The notes: generated from the letters alone by a model not told the origin. DNA of 64,000 nt from an uncultured Methanoregula sp. (GCF_963667735.1 NZ_OY763919.1:434001-498000); one strand, 5' to 3'; shown: positions 1-9,498, counted from the stretch's first letter. Numbers and translations: made by a program.

Positions 1-1719
1 GGTCCTGAGGATGGGAGGATCATCCGTACCCACCGGCTTCACCCGAACCCGGTCACCTGCATTGCAATATCTCGTGACGGGACGACGGCCGCCTGCGGTC
101 ATGCCGACGGGACGGTCTCGCTTGTCGGCACCAGGGAGACAGGTGTCCGTATACTGCCCCCGGCAACAGCGGATCCAGTCCGGTCCGTAACTTTCAGCCC
201 CGACGGGAACCAATGCATTGTCCTCTTCGACCGGGCCCTTCCGGTACTCTGGAATGTTGAGACCGGAAGCCGGGCCAGGACATTTAGCGGCCATACAGGC
301 CAGGTAGTATGCAGCACGGTCTCCCCAACGGGGGGATGGTTTGCACTCGGCGGCAATGACCACACCCTCCGGTGCTGGAACTGGCGGGAGGAGCAGCCCG
401 CCGTCACTCTCCCACTCTACAGCAGGGGTATAACATGCTGCATTGCAACACCGGACGGCGCACACCTGATCGCGGGATTCAGTGACGGGTCAGTCCGCAT
501 CTTCCGGATGCCCGGCCTCACGCTGGTGCGGGAATACAAAGGGCACGGGAGAGCGATTGCTGCCTGCGCCGTTTCACCGGACAGCAGATTGTATGCAACC
601 GCTGGATGGGACGGAACCACAAAACTCTGGCGATTCCCGAACGGTGAGATCGTTCGTACCCAAAATACTCACGCCGGGGGAGTCGCTGTACTTGCCGGGC
701 CGGGCGGGGATTCCCACATCGCTGCAGTAACACTGGAGGGCATTGCCCGGATCCATAACGGGAAAGACGGCGGGCTTGTCAGGACAATCGATCTCTATAC
801 ACCGTCGGTCAGGGCAGCTGCCATGAGCCCCGACGGGATGTACCTGGCCTCGGCCGGATCTGATGGAAGCCTGAGGATCTGGGATGTCCGGAACGGGAAC
901 CTTGTATCAACCGGCAAAAAGCTTGCCACATCCCACCGGTGTTGCACATTTCTTACCGGCGGTTACCTTGTTTTCTGTGGGGGCTGGGACGGGAAGTGCC
1001 GGATCTTCAGTGTCCCGGATAGCCGGCTCCTGCAAACGTTCAGCGGACACACAAGCGTTGTTACCTGTTGTGCCGCAAGCAGGGACGGATCACTCATCGC
1101 CACCGGCAGCAACGATACCACGGTGAGGCTCTGGCACCCGGAAGGGGTAGCTGCGCGAGCAGTAATCAAGGGTTCCCGCACGGAAGTCGGGGCGGTTGCC
1201 ATCTCACCCGACGGCCTGCTCCTTGCCGCAGGAGGGGCCGACAAGGTTATCCGGCTGTACCAACTTCCTGGCGGGGAACCGGCCGGTGAACTTCCAGGCA
1301 TTCCGGGGAAGACAACCACACTTTCTTTCGATGAGAGCGGGACCCTCCTTGCAGCGGGATACGATTCGGGCACCCTTGTATGGTACGCTGTCCCGGCCCG
1401 GGAGCTCATCCGCACAACGTCAGCCCATGCCGGGATGGTGACCGGCAGTGTCATGTTTCCGGGAAGGGATCTGCTCGTCACCGGCGGGGCGGATGGGACC
1501 TGCCGGTTCCACTCGCTCCCGGTTGCCGGTTCCCTGCAGGCCGCTACACCGGCAGATCTGCCGGGCATCCTTGCCGAAGCCAGGGCTGCCACGGGAACAC
1601 CGGGAGAGATCCAGTGGCAGTTCCTGTACCGCCTCCTGGCCGCACGGTTCCAGAGCGAGATCGAGATCTCCCCTTCACCCGGGATCATCGGGTCTTATGA
1701 TATCCAGATCGCGGGGTGA
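1..1719 (+). CDS. WD40 repeat beta-propeller protein (5' end outside window)
   Basis: The frame is open from base 1, so the N-terminus is missing; 572 residues are visible. They form about a dozen WD40 blades, recognised by repeated SPDG turns followed by endings such as TLRCWNW, TKLWRFPNG, SLRIWDVRNG and TVRLWHPEG. That is enough for about two seven-bladed propellers, which usually act as protein-interaction scaffolds. The last 60 or so residues are not WD40 and look helical. No signal peptide or membrane segment is seen in the visible part. The stop codon overlaps the GTG of the downstream Hsp70-like gene by 4 bp (GTGA), so the two are probably translationally coupled. The WD40 fold is certain; the partner or substrate cannot be read from sequence. 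Confidence 0.9.
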   Translation, partial: GPEDGRIIRTHRLHPNPVTCIAISRDGTTAACGHADGTVSLVGTRETGVRILPPATADPVRSVTFSPDGNQCIVLFDRALPVLWNVETGSRARTFSGHTGQVVCSTVSPTGGWFALGGNDHTLRCWNWREEQPAVTLPLYSRGITCCIATPDGAHLIAGFSDGSVRIFRMPGLTLVREYKGHGRAIAACAVSPDSRLYATAGWDGTTKLWRFPNGEIVRTQNTHAGGVAVLAGPGGDSHIAAVTLEGIARIHNGKDGGLVRTIDLYTPSVRAAAMSPDGMYLASAGSDGSLRIWDVRNGNLVSTGKKLATSHRCCTFLTGGYLVFCGGWDGKCRIFSVPDSRLLQTFSGHTSVVTCCAASRDGSLIATGSNDTTVRLWHPEGVAARAVIKGSRTEVGAVAISPDGLLLAAGGADKVIRLYQLPGGEPAGELPGIPGKTTTLSFDESGTLLAAGYDSGTLVWYAVPARELIRTTSAHAGMVTGSVMFPGRDLLVTGGADGTCRFHSLPVAGSLQAATPADLPGILAEARAATGTPGEIQWQFLYRLLAARFQSEIEISPSPGIIGSYDIQIAG

Positions 1720-3326
1720 AACAGATGGACCCGGTACCGTCACAGGAGAAGGTCGTCCGCCTCGGGATCGATTTCGGGGAGAACATAACCGTAATTGCCG
1801 TCCATGATCCGGACCGGATGAGCCCGACGCTGGAGATTCCGGGAATATCCCGAGGAATGCCGGGAGTCTGCCCGGAGAGCAGGGTGTACGTTATCCCATC
1901 GCTGATCCATTATCACGGCGATGGCACGGTGAGCACCGGGTCTGACGTTGTCCGGGCAGGGCTGGCTGATAACCCCGCAACAGCCTGCGGGATGCGCCGG
2001 TATCTTTTCGACGGCAGTCCGGCCCGGATACCATCGGGGGACGGGCGAACAGTTGCGTGCAGCGATGCGGCAGAGGATTTCCTCACCGGCATCCTCTCGC
2101 GGGCAGTTGCCCTCTTCGGAAGAACGGATCTCATCTTCGCTCTGCCTGCCGATGCCCCTGCAGAGTATTCCAGCTGGCTGGACCGGATCGGGAGGACCTC
2201 CGGTGCCCGCTCCACGTTGTGGGTGAACGAGTACCTGGCAGCAGCAGCCGGATACGGGATTTCTCCCCTGACAGGAGACCCGTACCTCATCTTCAGGTTC
2301 TCGGAAACGGTAATATCTGCAACCGTCGTCATCCCGGAAGAAGCATCGGCCAGTGGAGTACGAACAGCCGCCGAGGCTTCTGCATCCACCGGCACCCGGA
2401 CGGTCGATGCCTGGATTGCCCGGGACATCCTGGCCCGGTTCCGGCTCCTGGAGAGCGATCCCCGGGCAGAACGCATCCGCTCAGAGGTCTTTGCGGAAGC
2501 ACAGAGGGCCAAGGAGATCATCCCCCGCGAGGGTCTGGCAGGAATTGCGGCCACGGACCCGGTCCAGGCAAAGACATACACTGCCCGCTATGGTCCGGAG
2601 GATCTGCTCCGGGTGCTCGAGAAAAACGCGGTTTTCGACACCGTACACCAGGTCATCGACCGGGCCCTCTCGAAGTTCTGTTCATGTGCGGGGGACAAAT
2701 CCCGTATTGCAGATGTTCTCCTGCTCGGGGAAGGCTGGATCCTGCCAGGCGTACAGGATTGCATCCGGAAACGCCTGCCCGGCACCCGAGTCCACGCAGA
2801 TTTTCTGAAAGAGGCTGTTGCACGGGGGGCAGCAGGATACCAGGTCCCAACCAGGGTACCGGACCGGATAACCAATTCCTATGCCCTGCGGTACTGGGAC
2901 CCGAAGGCCCGGGATCACCGGTTCCGTTTCCTTGTCAGCAGCGGGGCACGGTTCCCGAGCCAGGGGCAGGCAGCCCGGATCAGCATCAGCGCTGCTTACG
3001 ACGGCCAGACCCACCTCGGGATCCCGCTCTGGGAGATCGCAGGCAGCCTTGAAAAGGAGTGCGGAATCGAGCTGGTTGCAGATATATTTGGGGGAATGCG
3101 ACTCGCCGGGCCTGCAGAGGAGGCCGGTGCAGGGGATGCTGCAGCTGTACCGGTGAACGAGAGGAATCCAACCCTGCTCGTGGCCGACCCGCCAGCCAAG
3201 AAAGGGGAGCCCCGCTTTGAGTGTACATTCACGATTGACCGGGAGAAGAACCTCTGCCTCTCGGCCCGCGATCTCCTGACAGGAGTGCTCGTGAAACTGA
3301 ATGCACCAATATACCGGATGACATAG
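1716..3326 (+). CDS. Divergent Hsp70/DnaK-like protein
   Basis: This 536-residue protein follows the Hsp70 plan. There is a phosphate-1-like strand (LGIDFGEN, residues 16-23), a connect-1-like motif (VNEYLAAAAGYG, near 170), an adenosine-like motif (LLLGEGW, near 335) and AVARGAAGYQ near 367. A beta-sandwich-like end follows (FTIDREKNLCLSARDLLTG), as in DnaK substrate domains. Where DnaK has DLGGGT (phosphate 2), this protein has FRFSETVIS near residue 195, so ATP hydrolysis may be weak or lost. The helical lid is absent or very short. The GTG start overlaps the WD40 gene by 4 bp; an ATG nine bases later is the alternative. I would not call this the housekeeping dnaK, because no grpE or dnaJ is next to it. 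Confidence 0.85.
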   Translation: MKQMDPVPSQEKVVRLGIDFGENITVIAVHDPDRMSPTLEIPGISRGMPGVCPESRVYVIPSLIHYHGDGTVSTGSDVVRAGLADNPATACGMRRYLFDGSPARIPSGDGRTVACSDAAEDFLTGILSRAVALFGRTDLIFALPADAPAEYSSWLDRIGRTSGARSTLWVNEYLAAAAGYGISPLTGDPYLIFRFSETVISATVVIPEEASASGVRTAAEASASTGTRTVDAWIARDILARFRLLESDPRAERIRSEVFAEAQRAKEIIPREGLAGIAATDPVQAKTYTARYGPEDLLRVLEKNAVFDTVHQVIDRALSKFCSCAGDKSRIADVLLLGEGWILPGVQDCIRKRLPGTRVHADFLKEAVARGAAGYQVPTRVPDRITNSYALRYWDPKARDHRFRFLVSSGARFPSQGQAARISISAAYDGQTHLGIPLWEIAGSLEKECGIELVADIFGGMRLAGPAEEAGAGDAAAVPVNERNPTLLVADPPAKKGEPRFECTFTIDREKNLCLSARDLLTGVLVKLNAPIYRMT

Positions 3327-3343
3327 AAGAAGGAGAGTAGACC

Positions 3344-3562
3344 ATGGAAATGCAGGAACTGGAAATTACGATTGACAAGGATGGCAGGGTGCAGGTTGCT
3401 GTCCGGGGCGTCAAAGGAGAGGGATGCCTGACGCTCACCAAAGACCTCGAAAACGCACTCGGTACCGTAGAGGAACGGGGCCATACCGCAGAATACTACG
3501 AGCAGCCGGTGGAACAGAACACGTGCCGGGAGATCGGCGCAAGGCAATGTAAGAATGACTGA
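3344..3562 (+). CDS. DUF2997 family small protein
   Basis: A 72-residue protein beginning MEMQELEITID, with the DUF2997 pattern: a hydrophobic strand with D-x-D-G-x-V, then VKGVKG-like VRGVKGEG, then an LTKDLENALG helix. It starts 17 bp after the Hsp70-like gene behind a strong ribosome site (AAGGAG, 3331-3336). It is therefore the third gene of the WD40/Hsp70 operon. In other genomes, as I recall, this family sits with DUF1257 proteins and AAA ATPases; no function has been established. The protein is small, soluble and acidic at its C-terminus, where two cysteines occur (NTCREIGARQC). Confidence 0.8.
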   Translation: MEMQELEITIDKDGRVQVAVRGVKGEGCLTLTKDLENALGTVEERGHTAEYYEQPVEQNTCREIGARQCKND

Positions 3563-3590
3563 TAGTGAACAGTGAGTGGAACCTGCTCTT

Positions 3591-4652
3591 TCAGGCAGAT
3601 ACCGCAGCAGCCGGAACCGGGTACCACACCGGGGTCCTGTTCTTTCCCGTGACGACGGCAAGGGTTGAACCATCGGATGCAATGGAGATGGTCCCGTCTT
3701 TGTCCGTCCGGTAGATTACGGATCCGATCTCTTCAAGCCGGCGTATTACATTCGGGTCGGGATGCGTGGGCCGGGTGCTCTTCTCAAGCGATATCACTGT
3801 GATTTCCGGATCAACGCGGGACACGAACGGGCCGGTTGTCGATGATGAAAGGCCGTGATGCCCGGCCTTCAGCACATCTGCCCTGATGGGCAGACCGGCG
3901 GAGATCATACCGGCTTCGGCATCTTTCCCGGCATCGCCGGTCAGAAGGAATGTGGTATTGCCGTAGGCAAGCCGCAGTACCAGGGAATTGTCATTGACAT
4001 CCCCGTACAGATTCTCCGGCGGGTTCAGCACGGTGACATTTACTGCCGGGTCAAATGCGATGCTGTTCCCTTTCCCGACAACCTGTACCGGAACCTCTTT
4101 TTGGGAAAGAGCGGCGTGGAGAGTACGACATTCCGAGGACCCGCAAGGTACGGCACTTTGAACGAACTGCCCCACGGGAAATGTCAGGATAACCGCGGGC
4201 ATACCCCCGATATGGTCGCCGTGGGAATGGGTTGCGACAAGGATATCGATCGATGAGACTCCCTGATTCTGGAGGGCTGATAAAACATCGTTCCTGTGAT
4301 CCGGTTTTCCAGCATCGATGAGCATTGTCCTGCCGGAAGGACTCCTGACCAGGATCGCGTCCCCCTGGGCTACATCGATGAACGTAAGGGATAGGCAGGA
4401 TGAATTTTTTGAACCCGCTGAAAGGAAACAATCGGTGGCGGATGCCGCCTGGCCAGGTATCGGCCTGTCTGTCCCGGGTAGCGGAACAACGGTTGGCGGC
4501 AGGGAGGAAGAGTTGTAGGGTACGGATGGTGGGAGAACCATGCCGGTATGGGGCTGGGTACATCCTGAAGTGAGGATGAGAAGAATGCAGATGATCGCAA
4601 TGGCGCAGACCTGTCGATGATAATTGAGCAACCCCTGAAAAATATGCACCAT
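3591..4652 (-). CDS. Secreted lipoprotein with ComEC/Rec2-type metallo-beta-lactamase fold
   Basis: 353 residues. Residues 15-31 form a signal peptide ending in a lipobox-like LTSGC, so the protein is probably lipid-anchored outside the cell. A linker rich in P, S and T follows. The MBL domain carries FIDVAQGDAILV, then the metal motif THSHGDHIGG, a later TGDAGKDAE and HHGLSSS, the set typical of the soluble domain of ComEC-like hydrolases. The ComEC membrane channel is absent, so this is a stand-alone secreted hydrolase; its substrate is unknown (a phosphoester or nucleic acid is the family guess). A GAGGA ribosome site lies 5 bp before the ATG. The gene converges on the DUF2997 operon with a 28-bp gap. 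Confidence 0.85.
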   Translation of the reverse strand: MVHIFQGLLNYHRQVCAIAIICILLILTSGCTQPHTGMVLPPSVPYNSSSLPPTVVPLPGTDRPIPGQAASATDCFLSAGSKNSSCLSLTFIDVAQGDAILVRSPSGRTMLIDAGKPDHRNDVLSALQNQGVSSIDILVATHSHGDHIGGMPAVILTFPVGQFVQSAVPCGSSECRTLHAALSQKEVPVQVVGKGNSIAFDPAVNVTVLNPPENLYGDVNDNSLVLRLAYGNTTFLLTGDAGKDAEAGMISAGLPIRADVLKAGHHGLSSSTTGPFVSRVDPEITVISLEKSTRPTHPDPNVIRRLEEIGSVIYRTDKDGTISIASDGSTLAVVTGKNRTPVWYPVPAAAVSA

Positions 4653-4761
4653 AGATTCCTCAGCCCTGCTATTTTTCTAAATATATAAGATCAGCGAAAT
4701 TATCCCGTGCTCGATCGAATGAGAGTGGTCGGTTCCCAATCCAAAAAAAAGGATGATGAGA

Positions 4762-5826
4762 TTAGCAGAAGTTCTCGGTTATGTAGATCTTGTCATCGGA
4801 AGAGAACGCCACCCCGATCCCTTCCTGGTAATAGGTGTCGGTCAGGATGTTCTTCCGGTGCCCCTCGCTGTTCATCCAGCCATTGACCACGGTCTGGGCA
4901 ACCGTTTCCGCAGAATTCCAGTCATAGGCAGTGACCGTCCCGTTCGCGTTGTTTGTGTCTGTGTAATAGGCACTGTACCGGTTCCCCTGGAAGAGATTCT
5001 CGGCAATGCCCATGGTTGTAAAGGACTTGTAGGTCCGGATGCACGGGTATCCTGCATCATCGCCCCGGGCCCGGGGATTTTTCCCTTCAGGATTGATGTG
5101 GTCGAAGAAGTTACGGCTCACCATGTCCCAGCTGTGACCCCGGGCAATATCGGCAAGGAATGAATCATAGGCAAGCGGCAGGAGCCCGTTCTGCTGCCGC
5201 TGGATATTGATGAGATCGTGGATGCGGACTTCGAGGGATGCAGGATCCAGGTACGGGGCTCCCGGGGTCTGGCTTGTGTACGAGCTCTGCGGGGGCTGAA
5301 CGGGAATTTTTGTCACGGACATCGTGATCTGGGAAGTGGGTGAGGTCACCGGAACCTCGGTCGGAATCGTGGTGGCAACACCGGTTGTCCGGACAGGAGC
5401 CGGAGTTGTCACAACGGTTGTGAAAACCGTTGCCGGAGGGGATGTTGAGATCGTTACCTGGGTTACGGGTGCAGTTGTCAGTGTGCCGGCAGTAACCGCT
5501 GTGGAGGGGAGGGGCGATGCACCGGTGAGCGGCATTCCTGCCGATGAATCCGGAGTTATTCCGGAGAGATTACCGGCTGGACCGGAAGACGTAGCCGCTG
5601 GGGAGGTCTTAGCCATGAGAGAAATTGCGGCAAGGCAGACCACTGCGATAACAGCGATTACGGCGATCACCAGGAGCCAGCGTGAAACACCGTGCGGGAG
5701 TTGGGTGGCAGGAGGACGTTCTACCGGTGCCACATCGGGAGGAAACGGTGCCCCGCAAACACCACAGAATTTCTGATCGGGGGATCGGCGCGGCGATCCG
5801 CATTTCCCGCAAAAGCGTTGGGCCAT
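4762..5826 (-). CDS. Membrane-anchored CAP/SCP domain protein with N-terminal zinc ribbon
   Basis: 354 residues from the ATG at 5826; the frame is open further upstream, but that part reads as non-coding. The N-terminus is a zinc ribbon (CGKCG and CGVCGAPF, residues 5-22). It is followed by one membrane helix near residues 48-70 and a long Ser/Thr/Pro/Val stalk to about residue 200. A C-terminal CAP domain then carries the family marks HDLINIQRQQNG, DIARGHSWDM, FFDHINPEG, ENLFQG and NSEGHRKNIL. The predicted topology is zinc ribbon inside and CAP domain outside. Archaeal CAP proteins have no settled role. It lies 72 bp downstream of the large histidine kinase on the same strand and could share its transcript. 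Confidence 0.88.
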   Translation of the reverse strand: MAQRFCGKCGSPRRSPDQKFCGVCGAPFPPDVAPVERPPATQLPHGVSRWLLVIAVIAVIAVVCLAAISLMAKTSPAATSSGPAGNLSGITPDSSAGMPLTGASPLPSTAVTAGTLTTAPVTQVTISTSPPATVFTTVVTTPAPVRTTGVATTIPTEVPVTSPTSQITMSVTKIPVQPPQSSYTSQTPGAPYLDPASLEVRIHDLINIQRQQNGLLPLAYDSFLADIARGHSWDMVSRNFFDHINPEGKNPRARGDDAGYPCIRTYKSFTTMGIAENLFQGNRYSAYYTDTNNANGTVTAYDWNSAETVAQTVVNGWMNSEGHRKNILTDTYYQEGIGVAFSSDDKIYITENFC

Positions 5827-5898
5827 GATCTCATGAGGTTGGTTGTCGCAAAGAAAAAAAGATAACCGCCAGATCTGCAGACCAGGAGATTGTTCCAA

Positions 5899-8800
5899 TC
5901 ATGTCCCGGCAGAGCGGCACGCAGCTGCCGGAACACTTATCTCGAACCGCGCCCCTTTGCCCGGCACCCCCGTTTCGCGGATGGTAATGCCTGTTATTCC
6001 GAGGATCTCACGGGAAAGAAATAGGCCAAGGCCGGTATTTTTACCATACCCCTGGCAGAAGATCTTCTCTTTCTCATGTTCCGGTATACCTACCCCATTG
6101 TCTTCCCAGATAATCGTACAGCGTTCGGGCCCCGTCTGTGCAGACACCCGGACCCGGGTTGCGTCTTTTCCATGGCGGATCAGGTTATCAAGAAGGTTTG
6201 AGAAGACGGTATTGAGAAGGGGATCGGCATACACATGGATATCCGGAAGATCCACTTCAAAGACCAGATCCGGAGGAACCTGCAGCCGGGAGATGATAGC
6301 CCGCACATCCTGCCATATCGGCTCCGTACTCCCGAGATCCTCGTAGATACGGGTAAATTCAATGTGCTCGCTGATTGCACCGGTAATGGATTCCAGCCGG
6401 GCGATAGAAGCGACCATGGCCGGATCCGCTGATCTCTCCCGGGCAAGGATGAGATGCCCCATGAGAGCGGTAACCTTGTTCCGGAGGTCGTGGCGGGTGA
6501 TGCTGGAAAGCAGGCTGAGTTTCCGGTTCGTCTCCCGGAGCGCTTGTTCTGTCCTGAGCTGGGCCCGCATATCGCGAACCATGGCAAGAACCACCGATTC
6601 ACCATCAAGATTGATGAGACTGTTGCTCACTTCCACCGGAATCCTTTTCTTGTCCTTTGTCAGGAGTTCCGTCCGGAAGAGGGCTGCTCCATAAGAAAAG
6701 AGCTGGTCCAGGATTGCCGGAATATGTGCCATATTCTCCGGCCTGTCAATATCCGTAATGCTCAGATCCAGAAGTTCTTCTCTGGTATATCCCAGCATAC
6801 TGCAGGTCTTCTCGTTCACTTCCCGGATCCGGCCCGGGCGTTCTTGGCTGATCTCGTGGATGATGATCGCATCGGAAGCATTCTGCAGGATCTGCCGGTA
6901 GCGTTTCTCGCTCTCCCTGAGAGAGGTCTCGTCAGATTTGCGCCGGCTTATATCCCGGAACAGAGTCAGGATGGCAGGGTTCTGACGGTAGATCGTGGAG
7001 GAAGCCATAACTTCGACATCGATACTCGTACCATCGATGCACCGGAACCGCTCCTCAATGGCAGGCACGATCGTATCGGAGGAATCGATCATGGTCCGGA
7101 TCCGTTCCCGGACAACTGCTTCCGATGCCGGGTCCACGCAATCCATAACCGGTATTCCCACCAGGCCTCCCGGTCTCTTCGCTTTCATGAGCCGGTTGGC
7201 ATGGTCGTTGGCATAGACTATGATCCCGCCCTGGTGGATGATTGCGGCGTCGAACGACCGTTCCAGAAGCCGTCGCAGGCGGAGTTCACTCTCCTGAAGA
7301 GCTGCTTCGGACCGCTTGCGGTCAGTGATATTGCGGAGAATGACAAGACCGGCAGGTTTGCCGCGGAACTGAAGCGGGGAAGCGGAAGACTCAACATCAA
7401 CGGGCGTCCCGTCCAGTTTCAGGTAAACTGCCTCTTTGAGCCCGACCGGTTTCATCTCTACATTGACCTGGTTTGCCCTGGTGCGGATCGAATCATGATA
7501 ATCCGGGTGGACCCGGTCAAAGATCGAAGTGCCGATGATCTGATCTGCCGAAGTGGCTCCCAGCAGCATTGCAAAAGCGTTATTGCAATAAATGAACTTT
7601 CGGTCATTCGCGATGTAGATCGCATCCGGCGCACATTCTACCAGGGATTCGAAATCCTTCTCGTTCTGGAGAAGCGCCTGGTTGGCATGTTCCAGGTCCT
7701 CAAGCCGGGCCCGGAGCTCCTGCGACTGGGCGGTGATCCGGACATTGGCGGTCTGAAGGCCCTCCTCGATCTTCTTGCGCCGGCTGATGTCGCGGTAGAT
7801 CCCTTCAACCCCTGCGATCTGCCCCCCCGGCCCGCGGTAGTAGTGGCTGTGAGTCGAGACCCATACCGGGCTCCCGTCTTTTCGCTTCAACTGGACTTCG
7901 TAATCCTCGATCACCCCTTTTTCCGACAGGATCCGGAGCAGATCCCCCCGGTTCTCCGGCGTATAGTAGAATGAAGTTATGGGTTTTCCCAGGACCTCGT
8001 CCATGGAATCATAACCAAGCATATTGAGCGAGCTCGGACTCGACAGGATAATGTTCCCGTCATGATCGGTCCGGTAGAAGACTTCCTGGATATTCTCGAT
8101 CACGCTTCGGTACATCGCCTCGCTTGCCGCCAGGGACTCTTCCGCACGCTTTCGCTCGGTAATGTCCTCGTAGGTGCCAAGTATTCCCGATATCTTCCCG
8201 CCGGCATCCCGCAACGGGATCTTACTTGTACGGAGCCAGATCCGGTTCCCGTCCGGCGTTGTCTGGGGTTCCTCGTACCCAATCTTCGGGATACCCGAAC
8301 CGATGACCTTCCGATCATCGGCCCGGTATGCCTCGGCCTGCTCCTTCCACCCCGTATCGAAGTCTGTCTTGCCAATCAGGTCTGTGGGAGTAGAGACGCC
8401 GGCATCCTTCGCGAACGACTCGTTGCAGCCAAGGTACCGGAGTTCCTTGTCCTTCCAGAAGACCCGGACCGGGACCGTGTCAAGTACCTGCTGGAGCATC
8501 TGCTGGGATTCGTCGGTCCGTTTCTGCAGGTACACCATCTCTTCATACTGCCCCCGGAGCTCCTCGTCCTGCGCAGTAAGCTGCTCGCTAGCCAGGCGCA
8601 CCTGGTCCTGGTTGGTTCTGAGCTCATCGTACTGCTCCCGCAGTTCCTCCTCGCTTGCCGTGATCTGCTCGTACGCAGCGTGAAGCTCATCCTCGGCATG
8701 TTTGGCTTCGGTTATATCCCGGATCGACTCAATGGCCCCGACAACATTCCCGTCTTTATTGTAGAGGAGGGAAGCCTTGCAATAGAAGACTTTTGGCTCC

Positions 8801-9498
8801 CCCCGGATCTGTGCAGCAGAGGTTTCAGCGATCAGGAAATCGCCTTCCTTTTTTACGATCGCATAGTTGTTGTTGTGGATCGCTTCCTCGCTCTCGAGAA
8901 TGAGATCGATGAGGAGGTCGCGCCGGTGGCCATAGAAGGGAAGGGCATATTCGTTATTGCCCTTTCCGGTCATTTCGGATGCCGGTACGCCGGTAACCTC
9001 CTCGATCGCCCGGTTCCAGGCTATAACGGTTCCCTCGGTATCGATCGCAAACGTTGCATCGGGCAGAAAGTTGATGATATCAGAAAGGCGCTGTTCCGAA
9101 TCCCGGAGGGCATTGATCGCCTGCCTCCGTTCCACGGCAATTGAGATCTTGTGGGCAAGCTCGGCGAACTGCGCCCGGACATCCCCGCCTTTCTGGAGGT
9201 AAAAGTCGGCCCCGGAGTTGATGGCTTCGATAACCACTTCCTCCCGGCCCCGACCGGTGAAGAGGATGAAGGGAAGATTCGGATACCCGGCCCGAATCTC
9301 CTTTAAGAAGGCTATCCCATCCATCCCGGGCATCTGGTAATCTGAGAGGATCAGATCGAACTGCTCCCGTGCAACAAGCCCGAGTGCTTCCTTAGCCGAG
9401 GGAAGGGTTGTGACAGAAAAAATACCCGACTGCTCGAGGAACAGCTTACCCAGCTCAAGAAGGTCGGTTTCGTCATCCACGTAGAGCACGGAGATCAT
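5899..9498 (-). CDS. Hybrid signalling protein: receiver, multiple PAS domains, histidine kinase
   Basis: 1199 residues from the ATG at 9498, chosen because MISVLYVDDE begins a receiver domain exactly there. The receiver has the acidic pair D8/D9, phospho-acceptor D53 (SDYQMPG), T81 and K103. About six PAS/PAC units follow, recognisable from repeats such as FAIDTEGTVIAWN, IILSSPSSLNMLGY and IREVNEKTCSMLGY, with a coiled-coil stretch near residues 270-340. The phospho-acceptor H-box is SITRHDLRNK. The ATPase domain has NLLDNLIRHG (N box), DNGVGIP (G1) and GYGKNTGLGLFL (F/G2). No membrane helix is seen, so it is probably a cytoplasmic sensor. The ligand or redox signal is not evident. Confidence 0.92.
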   Translation of the reverse strand: MISVLYVDDETDLLELGKLFLEQSGIFSVTTLPSAKEALGLVAREQFDLILSDYQMPGMDGIAFLKEIRAGYPNLPFILFTGRGREEVVIEAINSGADFYLQKGGDVRAQFAELAHKISIAVERRQAINALRDSEQRLSDIINFLPDATFAIDTEGTVIAWNRAIEEVTGVPASEMTGKGNNEYALPFYGHRRDLLIDLILESEEAIHNNNYAIVKKEGDFLIAETSAAQIRGEPKVFYCKASLLYNKDGNVVGAIESIRDITEAKHAEDELHAAYEQITASEEELREQYDELRTNQDQVRLASEQLTAQDEELRGQYEEMVYLQKRTDESQQMLQQVLDTVPVRVFWKDKELRYLGCNESFAKDAGVSTPTDLIGKTDFDTGWKEQAEAYRADDRKVIGSGIPKIGYEEPQTTPDGNRIWLRTSKIPLRDAGGKISGILGTYEDITERKRAEESLAASEAMYRSVIENIQEVFYRTDHDGNIILSSPSSLNMLGYDSMDEVLGKPITSFYYTPENRGDLLRILSEKGVIEDYEVQLKRKDGSPVWVSTHSHYYRGPGGQIAGVEGIYRDISRRKKIEEGLQTANVRITAQSQELRARLEDLEHANQALLQNEKDFESLVECAPDAIYIANDRKFIYCNNAFAMLLGATSADQIIGTSIFDRVHPDYHDSIRTRANQVNVEMKPVGLKEAVYLKLDGTPVDVESSASPLQFRGKPAGLVILRNITDRKRSEAALQESELRLRRLLERSFDAAIIHQGGIIVYANDHANRLMKAKRPGGLVGIPVMDCVDPASEAVVRERIRTMIDSSDTIVPAIEERFRCIDGTSIDVEVMASSTIYRQNPAILTLFRDISRRKSDETSLRESEKRYRQILQNASDAIIIHEISQERPGRIREVNEKTCSMLGYTREELLDLSITDIDRPENMAHIPAILDQLFSYGAALFRTELLTKDKKRIPVEVSNSLINLDGESVVLAMVRDMRAQLRTEQALRETNRKLSLLSSITRHDLRNKVTALMGHLILARERSADPAMVASIARLESITGAISEHIEFTRIYEDLGSTEPIWQDVRAIISRLQVPPDLVFEVDLPDIHVYADPLLNTVFSNLLDNLIRHGKDATRVRVSAQTGPERCTIIWEDNGVGIPEHEKEKIFCQGYGKNTGLGLFLSREILGITGITIRETGVPGKGARFEISVPAAACRSAGT

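Noticed and set aside
6454..9144. Two long plus-strand open frames (6454-7974 and 8062-9144) opposite the large kinase
   Set aside because: The minus strand encodes clear receiver, PAS and kinase motifs throughout. The opposite frames have no recognisable domains and result from GC-rich codon usage.
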